Shown: positions 34,696 through 42,089 of the stretch, piece by piece
Layout: each line of letters opens with the position of its first letter
Position numbering within the stretch: the stretch's first letter is position 1
NCBI RefSeq assembly: GCF_001857965.1
Contig: NZ_CP017774.1
Location: forward strand, 3,100,001 to 3,164,000
Direction of reading: 5' to 3'
Source: Flavobacterium commune
GTDB lineage: Bacteria > Bacteroidota > Bacteroidia > Flavobacteriales > Flavobacteriaceae
Length of the DNA: 64,000 nucleotides
Translations under genes and position numbers: made by a program
The notes under the pieces: generated by a model
What the model was told of the DNA's origin: nothing
What the model saw: only the letters and a program-made list of their open reading frames with translations
Database searches by the model: none

Positions 34696-35868
34696 ATGAT
34701 TCAAGTAGCCGAGGCTTTACATATAATTGCAGAGAATTGTTCGAAAATGCCAATTTCAAAAATCAAAGTGAGTAAATCACTGGGATATGTTTTGGCAGAA
34801 GCTATTTATTCTCCAATAAATATGCCTCCTTTCCGTCAGTCGGCGATGGATGGATACGCTTTTACTTACAGCGATTTGACGCAGTTTGAAGTGGTAAAAA
34901 CGACTCAGGCGGGGGATTTTTTAGATGAAAAAGTTGCAGGAAATCAGGCGGTTCGCATTTTTACCGGTGCTTTTGTTCCTGATGATACTGATACTGTTGT
35001 GATGCAAGAGCATACAACAAGAACCGATAATTTGCTTCAAATTGAAAAAATGCCAGAGGCTTGTGCCAATGTAAGAGCAAAAGGAGAGCAAATTAAAAAA
35101 GGAGAATTGGTTTTTGATGTAAATACAGTAATTACTCCGGCAGCTATTGGTTTTTTAGCCTGTTTGGGAATTACAAAAATCAAGGTGTATGAAAAACCAA
35201 AAGTAGCTATTTTAGTTACTGGAAACGAATTGGTTGCTGCCGGAAATAAATTGCCGAAAGGAAAGATTTACGAGAGTAATTCGCTGATGCTGGAAGCAGC
35301 TTTGAAAACTATTGGGATATATAAACCGACAGTTTTTAAGGTAAAAGATAGTTTAAAAAAGACAACAAAAGCGGTAGAAAGCTGTCTTGCTAATTTTGAT
35401 GTGGTGTTGATTTCAGGTGGAATTTCTGTTGGGGATTATGATTATGTCAAAGAAGCCTTGTTGAAAAACGGAGTGACTGAGTTGTTTTATAAGATCAATC
35501 AAAAACCGGGTAAGCCTTTGTTTTTTGGAAGAAAAGAAAATAAAATTGTCTTTGCTTTACCGGGAAATCCGGCTTCGTCACTGACTTGCTTTTATGTATA
35601 TGCTTTTCCTGCTTTGAAAAAAATGATGGGATTTGAAGCGATACATTTACCGGAAATGAAGAGAAAAATAAGTGCTGCTTTTAATAATACATCTGGAAAG
35701 ACCTTGTTTTTAAAAGCCTTGTATGAAGATGAAAAGGTGACTGTTTTAGATAGTCAAAGCTCGGCGATGTTGAATACTTTTTCGATTGCAAATAGTTTTA
35801 TTGTTGTACCACATGATATTACTCATGTTAAGGCGAATCAGGAAGTTGTAGTTTTGCCTTTTAATTGA
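34696..35868 (+). CDS. moeA: Molybdopterin molybdotransferase
   Basis: A 390-residue enzyme that inserts molybdate into adenylated molybdopterin, the last common step of molybdenum cofactor synthesis. Visible are PPFRQSAMDGYAF (active-site region), RIFTGAFVPDDTDTVVMQEH, VLVTGNELVAAG-like ILVTGNELVAAG, the SGGISVGDYDYVKEAL core and KPLFFGRKENKIVFALPGNPAS. The C-terminal small domain is complete. It opens an operon of eight cofactor genes and is followed by mobA after 7 bases. Confidence 0.96.
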   Translation: MIQVAEALHIIAENCSKMPISKIKVSKSLGYVLAEAIYSPINMPPFRQSAMDGYAFTYSDLTQFEVVKTTQAGDFLDEKVAGNQAVRIFTGAFVPDDTDTVVMQEHTTRTDNLLQIEKMPEACANVRAKGEQIKKGELVFDVNTVITPAAIGFLACLGITKIKVYEKPKVAILVTGNELVAAGNKLPKGKIYESNSLMLEAALKTIGIYKPTVFKVKDSLKKTTKAVESCLANFDVVLISGGISVGDYDYVKEALLKNGVTELFYKINQKPGKPLFFGRKENKIVFALPGNPASSLTCFYVYAFPALKKMMGFEAIHLPEMKRKISAAFNNTSGKTLFLKALYEDEKVTVLDSQSSAMLNTFSIANSFIVVPHDITHVKANQEVVVLPFN

Positions 35869-35875
35869 AAGAAAA

Positions 35876-36448
35876 ATGAAAAAAGTAACTGTATCAATTC
35901 TTTGTGGAGGCAAAAGTAGCCGAATGCAGTCGGAGAAAGGATTGGTGCTTTTTCAGGGAACGCCGTTTATAGAGCATATTATCGAAGCGTTTTTGCCCAT
36001 TAGTAATGAAATACAATTAGTGACAAATACATCCGATTACGATTATTTGCCCTATAAAAAAATTAAAGATATTGAATTAGACAAAGGGCCTATTGGCGGA
36101 ATTTATTCGGCTTTGGTTCATTCAGAGTCTGAAATCAATTTGATATTAAGTTGTGATATTCCTTTAATTTCGACCGAATTATTATCGGAATTAATAACAA
36201 AACATACAACGGATTTTGACGTTTCTGTTTTTTCAGATGCCAATAAAATCCATCCTTTGATAGGAATTTATTCGAAAAAAATAATTCCGATTTTGAAAAA
36301 GGCGATAGAAGAAAATGATTTAAAAATGATGCGCTTGTTAGAAAAAGTGAATCATCAAATAATTGAAGTTGCGGGAGAGCGAAGCGAACAATTTAGAAAT
36401 ATCAATTCGCTTGCTGAATTAAATGAACTGAATACCAATTTATACTGA
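35876..36448 (+). CDS. mobA: Molybdenum cofactor guanylyltransferase
   Basis: A 190-residue nucleotidyltransferase. The N-terminal motif ILCGGKSSRMQSEKGLV binds GTP (L-x-G-G-x-S-x-R-M), and LSCDIPLIS holds the metal-binding Asp. MobA joins GMP to Mo-molybdopterin to make the dinucleotide form used by DMSO-reductase-type enzymes such as nitrate reductase. So the cell probably has at least one such enzyme, though none lies in this window. It is between moeA and cobA with gaps of 7 and 5 bases. Confidence 0.93.
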   Translation: MKKVTVSILCGGKSSRMQSEKGLVLFQGTPFIEHIIEAFLPISNEIQLVTNTSDYDYLPYKKIKDIELDKGPIGGIYSALVHSESEINLILSCDIPLISTELLSELITKHTTDFDVSVFSDANKIHPLIGIYSKKIIPILKKAIEENDLKMMRLLEKVNHQIIEVAGERSEQFRNINSLAELNELNTNLY

Positions 36449-36453
36449 AGAAT

Positions 36454-37254
36454 ATGAGAAATGCTAACACACCAAAGTTGACAATTGTAGGGGCTGGACC
36501 TGGCGATGTGGAATTAATTACCATAAAAGCCATAAAAGCTTTAGGAGATGCTGATGTAGTGCTTTATGATGCACTTGTGAATGAAGACTTATTGCAATAT
36601 GCTGCTGCAGGAACAGAGATTGTTTTTGTAGGGAAGCGTTTTGGTTGTCACGCCTATACTCAGGATCAAATAAACGAATTGATTGTGGTTATGGCTCAAA
36701 AACACGGTCATGTGGTGCGATTAAAAGGAGGAGATCCGTTTGTTTTTGGTAGAGGAAGTGAAGAAATTGAATTTGCTCAAAAACATGGTTTACAAACGGC
36801 TATCGTTCCGGGAATATCTTCGGCTTTAGGAGTTCCGGCTTCAAATGGAATCAGTTTAACACAACGCGGAATTTCGGAGAGTTTTTGGGTGATTACAGGA
36901 ACCACTTCGGCACACAAATTATCTACAGACGTTAGTTTGGCAGCACAATCGTCGGCTACTGTGGTGATTTTGATGGGGATGAATAAACTGGACGAAATTG
37001 TATCTATTTATCAAAACAATAGAACCGATGATTTACCGGTTGCAATCATTCAAAACGGAACCAAAGACACCCAGAAAAAAGTAATAGGAACAGTAAGTTC
37101 TATCAGTAAATTAGTAGCAGAACATAAATTGGCTTCACCAGCAATTATCGTGATAGGCGAGGTGGTAAATCATATTTCTGAACTTGCTGTTTTTACTAAA
37201 GCGGCTTATACTGAAGATGAATTTATTTTTCAAAATCTAAATGTAATCGAATAA
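36454..37254 (+). CDS. cobA: Uroporphyrinogen-III C-methyltransferase
   Basis: A 266-residue S-adenosylmethionine-dependent enzyme that methylates uroporphyrinogen III to precorrin-2, the first step to sirohaem and cobalamin. The motifs LTIVGAGPGDVELITIKA, VVLYDALVNEDLL, VRLKGGDPFVFGRGSEE and VPGISSALGVPA are all intact. It is the single-domain form, not fused to CysG or HemD parts. Its place within a molybdenum cofactor operon suggests joint supply of sirohaem for nitrite reductase and Moco for nitrate reductase. The stop codon overlaps the moaD start by one base. Confidence 0.95.
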   Translation: MRNANTPKLTIVGAGPGDVELITIKAIKALGDADVVLYDALVNEDLLQYAAAGTEIVFVGKRFGCHAYTQDQINELIVVMAQKHGHVVRLKGGDPFVFGRGSEEIEFAQKHGLQTAIVPGISSALGVPASNGISLTQRGISESFWVITGTTSAHKLSTDVSLAAQSSATVVILMGMNKLDEIVSIYQNNRTDDLPVAIIQNGTKDTQKKVIGTVSSISKLVAEHKLASPAIIVIGEVVNHISELAVFTKAAYTEDEFIFQNLNVIE

Positions 37255-37490
37255 TGCTAAGTGTAAAATATTTTGGTGCTGTAGCCGAGAAAACAAAGGT
37301 ACAAGGAGAAAATCTTCCTATTTCTAATCTATCTTTACAGGAATTAGTAGATGAATTAGAACAAAAATATGATTTAGGCTCGCTTTCTTATAGTATTGCG
37401 GTCAATCAAAAACTGGTACAAGACAAAAACAGTTACATGTTAATGACTAATGATGTTGTTGCTTTGTTGCCTCCATTTGCCGGAGGTTAA
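37254..37490 (+). CDS. moaD: Molybdopterin synthase small subunit
   Basis: A 78-residue ubiquitin-fold sulfur carrier ending in PPFAGG; the terminal Gly-Gly is adenylated by MoeB and then thiocarboxylated to deliver sulfur for molybdopterin. The start ATG overlaps the cobA stop (TAATG). The N-terminal VKYFGAVAEKTKVQGE and VALLPPFAGG are typical of MoaD. Its partners MoeB and MoaE lie immediately downstream in the operon. Confidence 0.94.
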   Translation: MLSVKYFGAVAEKTKVQGENLPISNLSLQELVDELEQKYDLGSLSYSIAVNQKLVQDKNSYMLMTNDVVALLPPFAGG

Positions 37491-37519
37491 AAAAAACAAT
37501 TTCTTAATTGGTAGCAATT

Positions 37520-38587
37520 ATGCGATACAATCGACAAATTATACTTCCTGAAGTTGGCGAAAAAGGCCAGGAAAAACTAGGTCAAGCTAAGGTATTGATT
37601 ATTGGTGCCGGTGGTTTGGGTGCGGCAATTTTGCCGTATTTGGCAGCAGCCGGAATCGGGGAAATAGGAATTATTGACGATGATTCCATTGAAATCAGTA
37701 ATCTACAGCGTCAGGTAATTTACAGAAATGATGCAATAGGAAAATCAAAAGCACTGGAAGCTAAAGAAATGGCTTTGTCTTTGAATCCTTCGATACAAGT
37801 TAATGCCATTACGGATACTTTGAATGCTAAAAATGCCATTCCATTATTCGAATATTATGACATTATGGTCGATGCAACCGATAATTTGCATACCAAATAT
37901 TTGATTAACGATTCCTGTGTTGTAACCAATAAACCTTTTGTTTACGGCTCTATTTATAAATTCCAGGGTCAGGTTTCAGTATTTAATTATCAAAACGGAC
38001 CTACATATCGTTGTCTTTTTCCGGATGAATCCTCAAACAGTAAAAACTGTGTTGATTCGGGAGTAATGGGGATTTCTGTGGGAATTATTGGAATGTTTCA
38101 AGCCAATGAAGTTTTGAAAATGGTTCTTGGAATTGGCAATGTTCTTTCGGGAGAATTGTTGATTTACAATATGCTCAATAACGACCAGCAAAAATTTGAT
38201 TTGGTTAAAATCAATTCGATTGCATTAAGCCGATTGGATTTCGAAAAAAAATACAATGGAATTGAAAATACAGTTTTAGAAATAACAGCTAACGAAGCTT
38301 TAGAACAAATCGATAATCCTGATGTTCTATTTCTGGATGTTAGAAATGAAGAGGAATTACCAAAAGTGAGTTTGCTTAATACAATCCAAATTCCACTTTC
38401 TGAGTTAGAAGAGAATTTAGATCAATTGGATTCCAATAAAACGATATTGGTGTATTGCCAATCGGGAATGAGAAGTAAAAAAGCAGTTGAAATACTTAAA
38501 AAACATCCCTTTTTAAAAGTACAAAGTATTGCAGGTGGTGCTTTAAAATTAGTAGAAGTGATTGCCAGCAATGCTGTTTCTATTTAG
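37520..38587 (+). CDS. moeB: MoeB/ThiF-family adenylyltransferase with rhodanese domain
   Basis: A 355-residue E1-like enzyme that adenylates the C-terminal Gly of MoaD. The start at 37520 (MRYNRQIILPEVGEKGQEKL) is chosen over an upstream TTG. The nucleotide motif IIGAGGLGAAILPYLAAAG is followed by NLQRQVIY, DATDNLHTKYLIND, and TYRCLFPDESSNSKNC. From about residue 255 a rhodanese-like domain follows, with LDVRNEEEL and the active-site loop CQSGMRS. That fusion lets one protein activate MoaD and supply sulfur, as in eukaryotic MOCS3. It lies 29 bases after moaD. A 277-nt repeat-filled gap separates it from moaE. Confidence 0.92.
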   Translation: MRYNRQIILPEVGEKGQEKLGQAKVLIIGAGGLGAAILPYLAAAGIGEIGIIDDDSIEISNLQRQVIYRNDAIGKSKALEAKEMALSLNPSIQVNAITDTLNAKNAIPLFEYYDIMVDATDNLHTKYLINDSCVVTNKPFVYGSIYKFQGQVSVFNYQNGPTYRCLFPDESSNSKNCVDSGVMGISVGIIGMFQANEVLKMVLGIGNVLSGELLIYNMLNNDQQKFDLVKINSIALSRLDFEKKYNGIENTVLEITANEALEQIDNPDVLFLDVRNEEELPKVSLLNTIQIPLSELEENLDQLDSNKTILVYCQSGMRSKKAVEILKKHPFLKVQSIAGGALKLVEVIASNAVSI

Positions 38588-38608
38588 AAAGATATAATAT
38601 TTTTTTAC

Positions 38609-38792
38609 CATATAAGTCATATAAGTTTTTGTTCTAAAATTAAGTTTTTAGTTATAGCTTTAAAATAAGAACATATAAGTAGTAAGAATAATTTATTGTC
38701 ACATAAAAAATCGTTTTGCCTTATATGGCCTTATTTATGAAAATAGTTGAACTAAAAATAAGACATAAAATAAAACTTATATGACTTATATG
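38609..38792. repeat. 184-nt element with perfect 21-bp inverted ends
   Basis: The arms at 38609-38629 (starting CATATAAGTCATATAAG) and 38772-38792 are exact inverted copies, separated by 142 nt that contain more ATATAAG and CTTATATG words (38671-38680, 38720-38728). There is no ORF inside. It splits an otherwise tight cofactor operon between moeB and moaE. It looks like a MITE-type or other non-coding inserted element. Confidence 0.85.
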
Positions 38793-38802
38793 TTTTAAAA
38801 AA

Positions 38803-38848
38803 AATCTGTTAAATCAGTTTCATCTGTGTGCTATTGTTTAGCGGACAG
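38803..38848. repeat. Half copy of the dispersed repeat family
   Basis: AATCTGTTAAATCAGTTTCATCTGTGTGC followed by TTTAGCGGACAG resembles the right end of copy D (31981-32076) including the AGCGGACAG tail. Only one side is present. It lies immediately upstream of moaE, whose start is at 38865. Confidence 0.6.
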
Positions 38849-38864
38849 TTTATAAAATAAAAAA

Positions 38865-39296
38865 ATGAGTAAAAAAGTTTTTATAGAAGGAGCAATTTCT
38901 CCTGAATTCATAGCCGAATCGATAGCTAAACACCAAGGGAAGCATACGATTGGGGCACACAATATTTTTTTAGGTCAGGTTCGCGCCGATATTCATGAAG
39001 AAAATGTAGTAAAAGCGATAGAGTATACCGCTTATGAAGAAATGGCAAATGAAGCTTTGACTGCAGTCAGAGAAAAGGCTTTCGCTCAATTTGATTTGGT
39101 TTGCATGCACATTTACCACAGTTTAGGTGTGGTTAAAGCAGGCGAAATTTGTTTGTTTGTCTTTGTTTCGGCGGGACATAGAACGCAGGTTTATGAAGCT
39201 ACAGAGGCTATTGTGAATTGGATTAAGACCGATGTGCCTATCTTTGGTAAAGAAATATTTGAGAATGAAGATTTCATTTGGAAGCAAAATAAATAA
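38865..39296 (+). CDS. moaE: Molybdopterin synthase large subunit
   Basis: A 143-residue catalytic subunit that adds two sulfurs from MoaD to cyclic pyranopterin monophosphate. Motifs include GAHNIFLGQVRAD, EYTAYEEMANEALTAVREKA, HIYHSLGVVKAGEICLFVFVSAGHR and VPIFGKEIFENEDFIWKQNK, in which the conserved Lys residues of the active site appear. It starts after the repeat-filled gap and is followed by moaCB after 2 bases. Confidence 0.94.
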   Translation: MSKKVFIEGAISPEFIAESIAKHQGKHTIGAHNIFLGQVRADIHEENVVKAIEYTAYEEMANEALTAVREKAFAQFDLVCMHIYHSLGVVKAGEICLFVFVSAGHRTQVYEATEAIVNWIKTDVPIFGKEIFENEDFIWKQNK

Positions 39297-39298
39297 TA

Positions 39299-40213
39299 AT
39301 GGTTGATATTACCCATAAAATAAGTACGTTACGTTCGGCAACAGCCATGGCAACTGTTAAAGTAAGTTTGCCGGAAACGATTGAAGCTATTGAGAAAAAT
39401 TTGGTTCCCAAAGGCAATGTGCTTGAAATGGCTAAAACGGCGGGTTTATTTGCTGTAAAAAATACGCATTTATCTATTCCTGATTGTCATCCATTGCCGA
39501 TTGAATATACGGCGGTGGCTTATGAAATCAAGGATTTAACGATTGATATTCTTTTTACGGTGAAAACCGTTTATAAAACTGGAGTAGAGGTGGAAGCCAT
39601 GCACGGCGCGTCTATTGTGGCATTGACGATGTATGATATGCTAAAACCTATTGACAAAAACATCGAAATTTCGACTATTAAATTAGTAGAGAAAAAAGGC
39701 GGAAAATCATCTTATAAAAACAGATTCCGTGATGTTTTAACAGCAGCTGTTTTTGTTTGTTCGGACTCTATTTTTGCGGGAGAAAAAGAAGATCGTTCCG
39801 GAAAAGTTATAGTTGAAAAACTGGAATCTTACGGTGTTGAAACGACGCATTACGAAATTATTCCTGATGAAGTTGATTTCATTCAGGACAGAACTAAAAA
39901 ATACGTTCAGGAAAATCAATTGGTCATTTTTACCGGAGGAACAGGGCTTTCGCCAAGAGATGTTACGCCAGAAGCATTAGAGCCATTGTTAGAAAATAGA
40001 ATTCCGGGAATCGAAGAAGCTATTCGCAATTATGGACAGGACAGAATGCCTTATGCGATGCTTTCGCGTTCAGTGGCGGGAACTATCGGTGATAGCTTAG
40101 TTTTGGCTTTGCCGGGTTCGGTTAATGGGGCGAAAGAATCTATGGATGCTGTTTTTCCACATGTTTTGCATGTTTTTCACATCCTAAAAGGGAGTAATCA
40201 TGATACCAAATAA
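39299..40213 (+). CDS. moaCB: Fused MoaC-MoaB bifunctional protein
   Basis: A 304-residue fusion. Residues 1 to about 143 are MoaC, the cyclic pyranopterin monophosphate synthase accessory enzyme: TLRSATAMATVKVS, IPDCHPLPIEYTAV, TGVEVEAMHGAS and LTMYDMLKPIDKNIEI. From about residue 145 the MoaB/MogA domain follows: VFVCSDSIFAGEKEDRSG, VIFTGGTGLSPRDVTPEAL, MLSRSVAGTIGDSLVLALPG, which adenylates molybdopterin before MoeA acts. Each domain looks complete. The gene starts 2 bases after moaE and overlaps moaA by 14 bases, so the products are translationally linked. Confidence 0.94.
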   Translation: MVDITHKISTLRSATAMATVKVSLPETIEAIEKNLVPKGNVLEMAKTAGLFAVKNTHLSIPDCHPLPIEYTAVAYEIKDLTIDILFTVKTVYKTGVEVEAMHGASIVALTMYDMLKPIDKNIEISTIKLVEKKGGKSSYKNRFRDVLTAAVFVCSDSIFAGEKEDRSGKVIVEKLESYGVETTHYEIIPDEVDFIQDRTKKYVQENQLVIFTGGTGLSPRDVTPEALEPLLENRIPGIEEAIRNYGQDRMPYAMLSRSVAGTIGDSLVLALPGSVNGAKESMDAVFPHVLHVFHILKGSNHDTK

Positions 40214-41207
40214 CACCATATTGACGGATGATTTTGGTCGTAAACACAACTATTTACGCATTTCTTTAATAGAGAAATGCAATTTACGTTGTACCTATTG
40301 CATGCCGGCAGAGGGAATAGCATTGACTCCTAAAAAAGAGTTGATGACCGCTGACGAGGTTTTTGCTATTGCCCAAACATTTGTAAATAATGGAGTTGAC
40401 AAAATAAGATTAACAGGAGGAGAACCGCTGTTGCGAAAAGATTTTCCTGAAATTATAGAAAAATTATCTCAATTAGAAACCGAAATTTCGATAACTACAA
40501 ACGGAATTTTAATTGACAGACATATTGAAGTTTTAAAGCAATTTAAAGTCAAAAAAATCAATTTGAGTCTGGATACTTTAGTGGCGTCCAAATTCAACAC
40601 CATTACGCTTCGTAATCAGTTTGAGAAAGTAATTGATAATTTACATTTGCTGCTTAATAATGATTTTAAGGTAAAAGTAAATGTGGTTTTGATTAAAGGT
40701 TTTAATGATAACGAAATCATTGATTTTATTAATCTAACGGAGTTTTTACCTATTTCGATTCGTTTTATTGAATTCATGCCTTTTGCCGGAAACCAGTGGG
40801 ACAGGAGTAAAATGGTTTCTCAAACGGAGATTTTAAACCAACTTTCAGCTCATTTTTCGGAATCCAATTTGGAGAAACTAGAAGATGAAAAAAACTTTAC
40901 AGCCCGAGAATTCAAGATAAAAAACTATTTAGGAAGCTTCGGAATCATTAGTTCTATTACGAATCCGTTTTGTGATGGTTGCAATAGAATTCGCCTTACG
41001 GCAAATGGAAAAATCAAGAATTGCCTCTTTTCAAATTCAGAAACCGATTTGTTGACTCCTTACAGAAATGGAGAAGCTATTGAAAGTATTATTGCCTCAG
41101 CGATTAAAAATAAAAAGAAAGTAAGAGCTGGGATGACAACTCTTGAAGACGTTGACAATCCTGTTTTGAATCAGGACAATCGTTCTATGATTGCGATTGG
41201 GGGTTAG
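40200..41207 (+). CDS. moaA: GTP 3',8-cyclase (radical SAM)
   Basis: A 335-residue radical SAM enzyme that starts molybdenum cofactor synthesis from GTP. The first iron-sulfur site is EKCNLRCTYCMPAEG (C-x3-C-x2-C); the second, substrate-binding site is NPFCDGCNRIRL with a later Cys in KIKNCLFS. The essential C-terminal Gly-Gly is present (MIAIGG). It overlaps moaCB by 14 bases and is the last gene of the operon. It converges with a metallopeptidase gene with only 7 bases between the stops, with no room for a separate terminator. Confidence 0.96.
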   Translation: MIPNNTILTDDFGRKHNYLRISLIEKCNLRCTYCMPAEGIALTPKKELMTADEVFAIAQTFVNNGVDKIRLTGGEPLLRKDFPEIIEKLSQLETEISITTNGILIDRHIEVLKQFKVKKINLSLDTLVASKFNTITLRNQFEKVIDNLHLLLNNDFKVKVNVVLIKGFNDNEIIDFINLTEFLPISIRFIEFMPFAGNQWDRSKMVSQTEILNQLSAHFSESNLEKLEDEKNFTAREFKIKNYLGSFGIISSITNPFCDGCNRIRLTANGKIKNCLFSNSETDLLTPYRNGEAIESIIASAIKNKKKVRAGMTTLEDVDNPVLNQDNRSMIAIGG

Positions 41208-41214
41208 TATCATT

Positions 41215-42069
41215 TTACTTAAAAGTATTTCCCTGGTTAATATCTCCTGATTGATACCCTTTCAAGAACCAATATTTGCGTTGCTCCGAAGTGCCATGAG
41301 TGAAAGATTCAGGTACAATATGACCTTGTATTTTGGTTTGAATAGCATCGTCTCCTACGGCATGGGCTGCGCTTAGTGCTTCGTCAATATCGCCCTCTTC
41401 GAGCATATTGTTCATTTGTTGGTTGTAATGTGTCCAAACTCCGGCATAAAAATCGGCTTGAAGTTCTAAGGCAACGGATAATTTATTGGCTTCAGCCTTG
41501 CTTTTTCCCTGTTGCATTTGTCTCATTTTAGCCGAAGTGCCTAATAATGTTTGAACATGATGTCCAATTTCGTGAGCAATGACGTAAGCGGTCGCAAAAT
41601 CGCCTCCCTGAGCTCCAAATCGGGTTTTAAGTTCTTCAAAAAAGCTTAAATCCATATAGATTTTTTGGTCGGCAGGGCAATAAAAAGGACCGGAATCGGA
41701 AGTGGCACTTCCACAGGCAGTTTGCACTCCACCACTGAATAAGACTACATTAGGTTTCTTGTAAGTTAAATTGTTTTCTTCGAATATTTTAGTCCAAACA
41801 TCTTCATTGTCAGCCAGCAGGGTTTTTACAAAGGCTTGTTCTTCGAGTTCTTTGGCGGTTAAGTCCCGTTGTTCTGTAGGTTGTTGACTTTGTCCTTGAT
41901 TGAGTTGTTCTAAAACAGGAGTAATCATTTGGGCATTTTCTCCACCAAAAACATTGAGTAGTAAAATGATGATTCCAAGAATTCCTCCACCCACAATGGT
42001 TTTTCCTCCAGAAGACATTCCTCTTCGGTCTTCTACATTATCGCTTTGTCTTCTGCCTTTCCATTTCAT
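41215..42069 (-). CDS. YpfJ-like neutral zinc metallopeptidase
   Basis: A 284-residue predicted metallopeptidase of the YpfJ family. An N-terminal Arg-rich, Gly-rich segment (MKWKGRRQSDNVEDRRGMSS) precedes one membrane helix (residues about 27-42, GGGILGIIILLLNVFGG). The catalytic motif HEIGHH follows YVIAHEIGHHVQ, with ACGSATSDSGPFYCPADQKIYMD upstream, interrupted here only for quoting, as family hallmarks. LELQADFYAGVW supplies the third ligand. The active domain would face the periplasm. Its substrates are unknown. It is 20 bases downstream of the hybrid kinase gene on the same strand. Confidence 0.88.
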   Translation of the reverse strand: MKWKGRRQSDNVEDRRGMSSGGKTIVGGGILGIIILLLNVFGGENAQMITPVLEQLNQGQSQQPTEQRDLTAKELEEQAFVKTLLADNEDVWTKIFEENNLTYKKPNVVLFSGGVQTACGSATSDSGPFYCPADQKIYMDLSFFEELKTRFGAQGGDFATAYVIAHEIGHHVQTLLGTSAKMRQMQQGKSKAEANKLSVALELQADFYAGVWTHYNQQMNNMLEEGDIDEALSAAHAVGDDAIQTKIQGHIVPESFTHGTSEQRKYWFLKGYQSGDINQGNTFK

Positions 42070-42089
42070 AGCTGAGTGTTTTTTTAAGA

